A stretch of 32,870 bases of DNA. Origin: a virus. This document shows, in pieces, positions 12,101 to 15,297 of this stretch (position 1 is its first letter; each line of letters starts with the position of its first letter). The translations under genes were made by a program, and so were the position numbers. The notes below the pieces were generated by a model, which searched no databases, was not told where the DNA came from, and saw only the letters and a program-made list of their open reading frames with translations. The DNA lies in IMG/VR virus record IMGVR_UViG_3300047325_000063, positions 1 to 32,870 of that record; one strand, 5' to 3'.

Positions 12101-13836
12101 ATAACAGTTGTTACTGGGACAGCATGGCGTGTCATGAGCAGAGCTGAGCCACCCATAACAGCTGTATTGTCTCCTGGGGTACCCCCGCTTAAATGCTGTG
12201 CCTGGAGGGAGCCAGTGACGACGTGTCTGGAAGTAACCTGATTTGGATTGAGATACAGACCATCCGCTCCGCTAGATGAAGCGATTGTTGTTGTAACTGG
12301 AAGCGCATGCCTGGTCATCAACAAAGCAGAACCGGCCATAACAGCTGCTGTATCGCCTGGTGTTCCGCCGGTAATGTGTTGAGCCTGGATTGCTCCGGTC
12401 ACGACATGTCGAGAGCTGACTTGCGAAGGATTTAAATACAGTCCGTCAGACCCGGTGCTAGTAGCAATTACAGTTGTTACCGGTGTAGCGTGACGAGTCA
12501 TAAGAAGTGCCGACCCAGCCATCACGGCGGCCGTATCTCCCGGAGTGCCGCCGGTTATATGTTGGGCCTGTATTGCTCCCGTAACGACGTGACGTGAGGC
12601 AACCTGGTTTGGGTTCATCCATAGCCCGTCTGGCCCAGCGGTTGCAGACGCAATTACACTTGTCATCGGTGTTGCGTGACGGTTATAAAGTAAGGCTCCG
12701 CTTCCCATTAAGGGGCTAGTATCGTTTGATGCACCTCCAGAAAGATGGCGGCCGGAGATGACTCCAGCGTTTACATACGATCCATCTGCCCCGGAAACTC
12801 CGGCGATAGTTGCGACAACACCTGATGCATGACGGGTATATACGAGACCAGATCCAGCCAGTAGTGGACTGGTATCTCCAGCATTTCCACCTGTTAGGTG
12901 CTGGGCTTGAATAGCACCGGTTACCACATGGCGGGACGAAACCTGATTGGGATTTAAATACAGGCTATCAATCCCAGTAGAAGCGGCGATGACAGTTGTT
13001 AACGGGGCGGCATGGCGGGTATAGAGCAGGGTTCCGCTGCCCATCAGGGTTCCGGTATCGGTTGGTGCTCCACCTAATAGATGACGACCGCTGACGACAC
13101 CTGGATTGAGGAACGAGCCATCGGCACCGCTCGCAGAGGCAATGGTAGACTTTGTTACATTGGTGTTGTACTGGTAGATCAGGTTGCCGTTGGCATCAAA
13201 CTCGTTCTCGATCGTCGAGATCTCGCTGGCCACAGCAGCATTTGTGATCGGGACTCCGGACTCATAGATGATTGATCCGGGTGTGATGTACGCCGGGTCG
13301 GCGCCCTCGATGAGGCTGAATCCGATCGTACCGTTGAGTACGAAGGGCGGAGTCAAAATCGCCGCTGCGTAGATCGTCGTGTCGCCGTAAACGAAAATCT
13401 GTAGTGAGTTGGTCGTCGGCGATAAGATCGAGACGGTGAAAGCATGCTCGTGGAGGTCAAGCGGGTACTTGGCCTCGTACTGAGCCAAGTAGATCGGCTT
13501 CCAGCGATCGTGCGACACCGAGTAGATCCGGCAGTAGCCGTCGTACTCAAAGAGAACGACGTAGCCGTTCTTGAAGGTTGTCGCATTGCTCGGGGCATCG
13601 GTGTAAATGGCAAAGCCAAGAGCCCCCTTCAAGCTTGAGCGCTGGAAGACGGCTCCGAACGTAACGATCGACGTCGTCCCTGCCGCCGGCTGCTGCCGTA
13701 CACGGTTCGACGGATAAATTAACCGGTTTCCGTTGGGTAGGACGAGCCGGTTGCTGACGGTGTCGGCCTGCACGCCGGCAAAGACCGACCCGATCGCACC
13801 TGCATTTGTCCCGCTTGCCGGGGTCACGTTGCTCAA
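163..13836 (-). CDS. Giant modular fibre/adhesin-type virion protein (4557 aa)
   Basis: This one uninterrupted frame has no recognised enzymatic motif and looks like a surface fibre or adhesin. Residues 1-225 form a beta-rich, concanavalin-like N-terminal region. Residues about 229-3780 are an array of 50-61-residue units. Type A, GLYLNPNQVSSRHVVTG followed by QHLxGG, occurs 26 times by eye; type B, GSYVQPGVISGRHLxGG, occurs 8 times; 14 spacers read SGGTFNAGLPT. Four lectin-like modules of about 172 residues and two jelly-roll-like modules interrupt the array. The last 770 residues carry GTLSVTGTITxTG-type repeats common in phage fibres and end in a beta-rich domain; no peptidase S74 chaperone is seen. 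Start is TTG: the frame has no ATG for about 260 codons, and AGGAG lies 7 nt before this TTG. Attachment to tail or capsid is undecided; the fibre role is inferred. Confidence 0.8.
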   Translation of the reverse strand: MSNVTPASGTNAGAIGSVFAGVQADTVSNRLVLPNGNRLIYPSNRVRQQPAAGTTSIVTFGAVFQRSSLKGALGFAIYTDAPSNATTFKNGYVVLFEYDGYCRIYSVSHDRWKPIYLAQYEAKYPLDLHEHAFTVSILSPTTNSLQIFVYGDTTIYAAAILTPPFVLNGTIGFSLIEGADPAYITPGSIIYESGVPITNAAVASEISTIENEFDANGNLIYQYNTNVTKSTIASASGADGSFLNPGVVSGRHLLGGAPTDTGTLMGSGTLLYTRHAAPLTTVIAASTGIDSLYLNPNQVSSRHVVTGAIQAQHLTGGNAGDTSPLLAGSGLVYTRHASGVVATIAGVSGADGSYVNAGVISGRHLSGGASNDTSPLMGSGALLYNRHATPMTSVIASATAGPDGLWMNPNQVASRHVVTGAIQAQHITGGTPGDTAAVMAGSALLMTRHATPVTTVIATSTGSDGLYLNPSQVSSRHVVTGAIQAQHITGGTPGDTAAVMAGSALLMTRHALPVTTTIASSSGADGLYLNPNQVTSRHVVTGSLQAQHLSGGTPGDNTAVMGGSALLMTRHAVPVTTVIATSTGSDGLYLNPGQVSSRHVVTGAIQAQHLTGGTVGDTTAVMAGSALLYSRHAPGVQTVIASGGTFNAALPTSGSILPITSHANQVTTVIAAATGSDGLFLNPNQVSSRHVVTGSLQGQHLSGGTAGDTTNLMDGSQRLNHVRMSAGVQAVISSGGLLLISNFPNGTLNASGALAGTNGIQAATTYLTTGAILNSQMSISKGALTDIAGVMIGATGNGYRIALDGTGNVRLQTFLAGASASVAGFAGATKANDTGYHRYNLIVSVGTGSNTVEAIIDGVNYGVFTDTTVTLGSPCGTTSYTGVSGLLNFFQYSSSPEPYSSQHASVKATVASTTGADGSYVQPGVISGRHLTGGATNDTGILMSSGSNTLLYSRHASGVTTVIASGGTFNAGLPTAATLLPIANHASQVTTVIAASTGSDGLYLNPNQVSSRHVVTGAINVQHLNGGAPTDTAAFMSSGNILHTRHSAQLLQVVSNVSGSGQLNVSPPGGVTSRLPQANHDATVITSAVSGFQANVVVDSAMSFGNTYWNIPYPAVTGMIFIANGTGPDGNGAINITPFGSGAWVYYGTKCPVVSGSVYTFSYFIKSNASSVSNGIFVLDGTNGFGQQYVAVNSGAGGTGGSWNRYSFSFTPLSNSVQVALNNNGAIFTSGSTIFACPQIEAGSVATGYRLGPVASPSTNTLAYLAHDLSVKTTLSSASGSDGLYMNPNQVSSRHVITGAIQAQHILGGTPGDVSNVMSGSALLMSRHATPVTTVIATSTGSDGLYLNPNQVSSRHVVTGSLQVQHLSGGTVGDSTAVMAGSALLHSRHSPAVQTVIASGGTYNAGLPSTGTILPYVNHPAQITTVIATSTGADGLFLNPNQVSSRHVVTGSLQGQHLAGGTAGDTSNLMDGAQRFNHVRMSSGVQMVISSGGALLISNFPNGVLNASGALSGTDGVQAVTTYLTSLGTILNSQMSIAKGVSGDLAGIMIGATGAGYRLALDGTGNVRVQTLIAGASASVAGFAGATKTNDTGYHRYTLIVAVGSGSNTVEAIIDGTNYGILTDTTVTLGASAGTTSYTGVSGLLNFFQYTSSPQPYTAQHLSIRSTVSPTSGAEGSYVQPGVISGRHLVGGAGSDTGALLGSGTLLYTRHVPSVTATIAAASGTDGSFVQPGVITGRHLVGGQTSDTGALLGSGTVLYTRHALPLTSVIAATTGVDGLYLSANQVSSRHVVTGAIQGQHIVGGTPGDTTAVMSGSALLHSRHSPGVQTVIASGGSFNAGLPTTGTILPLVNHPVQITTVISATTGAEGLYLASGQVSSRHVVNNTIQAQHIVGGTPGDTSNVMSGSALLMSRHAAPVTTVIASTTGSDGLFLNPSQVSSRHVVTGAIQAQHLTGGTPGDVSPLLAGAGLVYTRHASGVIATVAGVSGTDGSYLNPGVVSGRHLSGGAVTDTTALMSSGTNTLLMTRHATPVTTVIASTTGTDGLYLNPNQVSTRHVVTGSINVQHLNGGLNTDTSAVMSGSALLHSRHSPGVQAVIVSSGTFNANLPTTGTILPLANHAGQVTTVIGAATGADGLYLAPGQVASRHVVTGTIQAQHLTGGTPGDTATMMSGSGLAYGRHASGVMTVITASGTFNAALPTSGTILPITSHAAQVTTVIAATTGSDGLYLNPNQVSSRHVVTGSLQGQHLSGGTAGDTTNLMDGSQRFNHARMSAGVQTVISSGGLLLISNFPNGTLNASGALSGTNGIQAATTYLTAGALLNSKMSIAKGVSGDLAGVMIGTASGGYRIALDGTGNVRLQTFVAGSSGTVSGFAGATKTNDTGYHSYNLIVGVGAGSNTVEALIDGVNYGVFTDSTVTLLSPCGTTSYTGVSGLLNFFQYTASPESYSSQHASIKSTVAATTGGDGSFVQPGVISGRHLSGGATSDTNPLMASGSNTLLYTRHAAGVTTVIASGGTFNAGLPTAATLLPIANHALQVTTVIAAATGSDGLYLNPNQVSSRHVVTGTINVQHLNGGLNTDTSAVMSGSALLHSRHSPGVQAVIVSGGTFNANLPTTGTILPYVAHAAQITTVVASTTGSDGLYMNPGQVSTRHVVTGAINVQHLNGGLNTDSSAVMSGSALLHSRHSPGVQAVIASGGTFNAGLPTGGTILPYVAHATQVTTVVASTTGSDGLYLNPNQVSSRHVVTGTIQAQHLTGGTAGDTTNLMDGSQRLNHARMSAGVQAVISSGGLLLISNFPSGTLNASGALSGTNGIQAATTFLTTGSILNSQMSIAKGATADLAGVMIGTLSNGYRVALDGTGNIRIQTFLAGASGTVSGFAGATKTNDTGYHSYNLIIGVGIGSNTVEAIVDGVNYGLFTDTTVVLASPAGTTSYTGVSGLLNFFNYSSSPQPYSSQHISVKATVASVPATGDGSYVQPGVISGRHLSGAAPTDTSPLMASGTNTLLYSRHAAGVTTVIASGGTFNASLPTGGTILPMTSHATPVTTTIASTTGSDGLYLNSNQVSSRHIVTGTIQAQHLVGGTVGDTTAVMNGGTLKYSRHDTSVTTVIASGGTFNASLPTGGTILPMTSHAAPVTTVIASSTGVDGLYLNPNQVSTRHVVTGAINVQHLNGGLNTDTSAVMSGSALLHSRHSPGVQAVIVSGGTFNANLPTTGTILPLANHFSTVVATAASQLNLIPDSDNIFGGGPYAYWNNPPAHFYWSPFYGFQSVYLNVPTGGTSGAIFYTLSNAPYITVGPYNNYTLSCVANTTTASSTGSSIALIAQLSSGFELARITVPAGVNFVKYSTTFNVGSGSAVKLIMAASGAASDFNANLFFSQMQLELGSVASGYKPNIGLQGTNSGLLHGAMSVQTSTVIGGSTGSEGLYLNSNQISSRHVVTGAINVQHLNGGLNTDNTAFMSGAQILMTRHAAPVTTVIASTTGSDGLYLNANQVSSRHVVTGTINVQHLNGGLNTDTSAFMSGALLLHTRHSLQVTTVIATATGSDGLYLNPNQVSSRHVVTGTINVQHLNGGLNTDTSAFMSGALLLHTRHSLPVTTVVASGTGIDGLYLNANQVSSRHVVTGAIQAQHLIGGTPGDVTNVMSGSALLHSRHSPGVQAVIVSGGTFNANLPTSGTILPYATHALPVTTVVASTTGSDGLYLNPNQVSSRHVVTGSLQVKHLSGGTNSDAGSLMNGGTVAYSRHDTSVTTVIASGGTYNTALATAGTNLPFANHAIVAQQRHTVMGQCLGSPPSVTSGTLTFGSSGLLLVRGSGTTTGPAYTCVIQPTTSIFVEALPGYPGANYGVFAPWTAGTSVTGSIPLAIAFTATGAAGTGYNATSQSANYELLGVIAYAGIGAIPIQYVPSIPFIQSMEGLYDWAYGEYPSNGNIPVYSGSYPSGSWGAGTVTSALSGGTIPGSLSINGNLSVTGTITSTNSFVAGSSTYGALQTQLYCGSLGATANNNLGQSFNIYGGSANNDSLNMTMYRQVGGTSWTTAAWRIYHNVDSTAMQFIDFENSSDIAFGTGVIGSSTSWGKINGSGYQIGSSSYGSTSAVVNGTISGIGISDTGTSTLNAVNFNTSGTVYQINQTGTGLHIGPVGSNSGPIDFYTLGQSNSAQAVLSVSGNFSIQGQFNGSGAGLTNATVPNAALVTTPLTGLTSSSNINVGTGTTPSVTLANAVTISANMTAAGFFTGGGNSAYGDSGVVFASGNYVNFSNAGTTQQIKQSGTGLHIGTIGTATGAISFYTNGQSNAATVIFDTSGNATGNSFAAGSSTYGATSAFVNGTLSVTGTITATGSITGSSYIAGSSTYGATSASVNGNLSATGTLNVTGAVTLGTPLGITSGGTGGSIGPGSALIADTGAINTTDTILLTNPIGSASLAAGTTFTIKLQGTCTSSAANTSTFTVRFGSGGNTSDTTISTFTLNASASGSATPFDAEIMITIRTIGSGTSATNYAMLRVTNNLSDIGIISAVGNVVIGTASGFNSTISSGILSVSYKTSASTTSTNFHNGIILCSHY
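3660..4148 (-). repeat. Jelly-roll/carbohydrate-binding-like module 2 in the giant protein
   Basis: This insert of about 163 residues starts near QLNLIPDSDNIFGGG and ends QMQLELGSVASGYKPN. It has the same architecture as module 1 (NYTLSCVANT, then VKYSTTFNV, then the QLELGSVASGY ending) but low residue identity. The DNA is visibly AT-rich compared with neighbouring units. Confidence 0.5.
4969..5485 (-). repeat. Lectin-like module, copy 4
   Basis: This fourth copy carries GYRVALDGTGNIRIQTF, GYHSYNLII and VEAIVDGVNYG, again between an NLMDGSQRLNHARM unit and a GSYVQPGVISGRHL unit. The conserved flanks in all four copies show that lectin module and flanks duplicate as one cassette. Confidence 0.6.
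6484..6999 (-). repeat. Lectin-like module, copy 3
   Basis: This third copy carries GYRIALDGTGNVRLQTF, GYHSYNLIV and VEALIDGVNYG, between an NLMDGSQRFNHARM unit and a GSFVQPGVISGRHL unit. It is very close to copy 1 at protein level. Confidence 0.6.
8854..9370 (-). repeat. Lectin-like module, copy 2
   Basis: This second copy has the same order of motifs (GYRLALDGTGNVRVQTL, GYHRYTLIV, VEAIIDGTNYG) and the same flanking units. Its DNA looks more GC-rich than the other three copies, and it is the most divergent at protein level, with an extra residue in LTSLGTILNSQ. Confidence 0.6.
10078..10570 (-). repeat. Jelly-roll/carbohydrate-binding-like module 1 in the giant protein
   Basis: This insert of about 164 residues starts near SGFQANVVVDSAMSFG and ends with CPQIEAGSVATGYRLGP. 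The middle has SGSVYTFSYFIKS and WNRYSFSFTP. A QxExGSVATGY ending is typical of beta-sandwich modules in phage structural proteins. It is locally more AT-rich than the flanking repeats. Sugar binding is inferred, not shown. Confidence 0.5.
11128..11640 (-). repeat. Lectin-like module, copy 1 (first in the protein)
   Basis: This about 172-residue module runs from ISSGGLLLISNFPNGTLN to PYSSQH. Its core, GYRIALDGTGNVRLQTF, GYHRYNLIV and VEAIIDGVNYG, resembles a concanavalin/LamG-type beta sandwich. It is preceded by a special type A unit ending NLMDGSQRLNHVRM and followed by a type B unit. Fold assignment is by pattern only. Confidence 0.6.
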
Positions 13837-13843
13837 GCAAGAG

Positions 13844-13848
13844 CTCCT
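13844..13848 (-). promoter_or_regulatory. Ribosome binding site fixing the TTG start of the giant gene
   Basis: The minus strand reads AGGAG here, 7 nt before the TTG at 13836-13834. No ATG or better-placed GTG lies in frame nearby, so this site decides the start. It lies 6 nt downstream of the 12-bp hairpin at 13855-13882. Confidence 0.75.
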
Positions 13849-13854
13849 GACGGA

Positions 13855-13882
13855 AGCGGCGAGCGCCGTAGCGCTCGCCGCT
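13855..13882 (-). terminator. Perfect 12-bp hairpin upstream of the giant gene
   Basis: AGCGGCGAGCGC (13855-13866) and GCGCTCGCCGCT (13871-13882) form a perfect 12-bp GC-rich stem with a 4-nt loop. It begins 33 nt after the stop of the 150-aa gene and ends 6 nt before the Shine-Dalgarno of the giant gene. On the minus strand only TT follows, so it is a poor intrinsic terminator in that direction; it may instead be an attenuator, processing site or mRNA-stabilising structure. Confidence 0.55.
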
Positions 13883-13914
13883 TTAGAGACTTCCCTTTAG
13901 CTAGCCTGCTCGGC

Positions 13915-14367
13915 TTAGCTGTAGTTGTTCTCCAGCAGGTCGCCGGCTGCCACCGAGGTGATACCCTGCCAGCCGAAGCCACCGCCGCTGACGCCAGCGA
14001 GTGAGGTGTTGTAGAGCGTACCGCTGCCGGCGAATGTCTCGCCCGAGACGGCGATCGTGTTGTGCTGTGCGAACAGGGCATAGTTGTTGGCCGAATCCGT
14101 GTGATACGGCAACATACCCGCACTCCAGGTCCCGGTTGCAGACGTTACCGCCGTACCGGAGACGAGCGCCAGGCGCCCTGAGTATACAGCGTTGCTGATG
14201 TTGACGAGCTGGGCGGCGCTGAAACTCGCAAGGTTGCCGGAGAGCGGGCTGCCGCGGAAGAGATTGGTACCCGTCAGCGGATCCCAGTACGATGCGTTGG
14301 GATCTTGATAGGTCCCGATCGTATTACTACCGGAGACGGTCAGGTTGAGCGAGACGATCAGTGCCAT
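13915..14367 (-). CDS. Small virion-surface-type protein with shared N-terminal module (150 aa)
   Basis: The family is not recognised. The protein begins MALIVSLNLT, and residues about 26-72 (YWDPLTGTNLFRGSP, then FSAAQLVNISNAV and LALVSG) match the N-termini of the 580-aa and 117-aa proteins nearby. The remaining 75 residues are rich in Gly, Ser, Thr and Ala, with no membrane segment or enzyme motif. The start is ATG with AAGGAG 8 nt upstream. It lies just before the giant gene, separated from it by the 12-bp hairpin. A role as a short fibre or decoration subunit, anchored by the common N-terminal module, is an inference from context and composition. Confidence 0.75.
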   Translation of the reverse strand: MALIVSLNLTVSGSNTIGTYQDPNASYWDPLTGTNLFRGSPLSGNLASFSAAQLVNISNAVYSGRLALVSGTAVTSATGTWSAGMLPYHTDSANNYALFAQHNTIAVSGETFAGSGTLYNTSLAGVSGGGFGWQGITSVAAGDLLENNYS

Positions 14368-14399
14368 TGGCCCTGCTCCTTAAGTTGGTCTTGCTCGCC

Positions 14400-14753
14400 T
14401 TACGTCTTGGCGCCGGTGACCCGCTCGTGATTAGCGACCGCACTGCGCGCTTGAGCTTGCATTTGTTCCTGCTTGGCCGAGTCTTCGGCCGTCCAGCGGT
14501 ATCGCGGCGCGCCAAAGGTCTTGATGCCCTCGAGCTGTAGTCCGGCGGGCACGTCGCCCTTGGAGATTACGAGCAGTCCGGCCCGAATGCCCCGAGCGAC
14601 TGGCTCGAGCTCCTTGAGCGAGAAGTTCTCGAGATCGCCCGATTCGGGCCGGCTCAAAAAGAGATTGGTCTTGGTCGTGGGATCATACCATGAGTTGGCC
14701 TCGGGGTTGCGGGGGTTGAGTGCGACTCGAAAGCTTTTTGAGGATGGTGGCAT
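14400..14753 (-). CDS. Small protein made mostly of the shared N-terminal module (117 aa)
   Basis: The family is not recognised. Residues about 20-67 (SWYDPTTKTNLFLSRP, ENFSLKELEPVARGI, GLLVIS) are clearly homologous to the N-terminal module of the 150-aa and 580-aa proteins. The remaining part, about 50 residues, is charged and probably helical (AKQEQMQAQARSAVANHE). So this copy carries the module without any beta-rich body. ATG start with AGGAG 6 nt upstream; 32 bp separate it from the next gene. It could be an adaptor or capping subunit for the partners with full-length bodies, but nothing in the sequence proves this. Confidence 0.75.
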   Translation of the reverse strand: MPPSSKSFRVALNPRNPEANSWYDPTTKTNLFLSRPESGDLENFSLKELEPVARGIRAGLLVISKGDVPAGLQLEGIKTFGAPRYRWTAEDSAKQEQMQAQARSAVANHERVTGAKT

Positions 14754-14805
14754 GTGGTACTCCTAAGGTTTCGTTTGCCTTGCTCTTTACTGATATTGTA
14801 ACACT

Positions 14806-15297
14806 TTAACCAAATCTGGCGAAGAAAGGCTGGCTAAGGTAGACATACTGTCCAGAATTTATCGTACAGTCATTACATTGAAGGGCAATGGCAACTTTTG
14901 ATATATTGGCAGGACAAGTCCATAGGGTAAAATTGCGATTATATCCATTGGTAAAAAGCAGGCCAGTATAATTTGTTGCTAGGGGATCTGAGGATACAAA
15001 GAGTTGGCAATTCCCTAAAGTAATCGATGAGATACTGCCCCAACAGGAGCCTCCATAAACTCCACCTGGCACTACTGAAATGTATTGATATACATTAGGG
15101 TAGCCTACGAGCGGAGAACCGGTTCCTAAAAATGAAACTGCGTTTGATCCGCTTGGTCCGTTTGCTGTGATCGTTGGATTTCCAGCACTAGTTTGAAATG
15201 CCCACCCGGCGGCGCTGTTCAGTAATCCAGGATTGACAAGCAGGTTTTCTCCTAGATTTTTACTGCTTATTGAAGATTTTTTTGTTCCGATTAACAT
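14806..15297 (-). CDS. Small jelly-roll/carbohydrate-binding-like protein (163 aa)
   Basis: After a short Ser/Lys-rich start, residues about 15-35 read LGENLLVNPGLLNSAAGWAF, a typical opening of carbohydrate-binding-like jelly-roll domains in phage virion proteins. It is followed by VYQYISVVPGGVYGGSCWG and an aromatic, Cys-containing beta-rich region ending in LSQPFFARFG. It resembles, at pattern level, the two inserts of this type in the giant protein. The ATG directly follows the TAA of the 580-aa gene (TAAATG) with AGGA 5 nt upstream, so translation is probably coupled. The DNA is much more AT-rich than the capsid genes: one 60-base line counted by hand is 40% GC, against 67% in the capsid gene. 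It lacks the N-terminal module of its neighbours, so it may be a detached C-terminal domain of the 580-aa protein. Confidence 0.7.
   Translation of the reverse strand: MLIGTKKSSISSKNLGENLLVNPGLLNSAAGWAFQTSAGNPTITANGPSGSNAVSFLGTGSPLVGYPNVYQYISVVPGGVYGGSCWGSISSITLGNCQLFVSSDPLATNYTGLLFTNGYNRNFTLWTCPANISKVAIALQCNDCTINSGQYVYLSQPFFARFG

Larger units (their letters stand above)
2500..13152 (-). repeat. Array of about 183-bp (61-aa) fibre units within the giant gene
   Basis: The array encodes over thirty copies of a unit with consensus TRHAxPVTTVIAxxTG, GLYLNPNQVSSRHVVTG, AIQAQHLTGG, DTxAVMSGSALLM. The long unit is 61 residues and the B form is shorter. Each unit carries regularly placed His residues (SRH, QHL, TRH or NH/SH in spacer forms). 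Known phage fibres carry similar RHI-DGAI-type repeats, so an elongated beta-rich trimeric shaft is the likely fold by inference. At DNA level the copies differ at many third codon positions. Confidence 0.85.

Noticed and set aside
2500-13152. CRISPR-like or satellite repeat
   Set aside because: The repeats are coding, about 183 bp, vary at third codon positions and have no unique spacers.
163-13836. Diversity-generating retroelement acting on the giant fibre
   Set aside because: No reverse transcriptase or template repeat is in the window, and differences between units are mostly synonymous rather than adenine-targeted.
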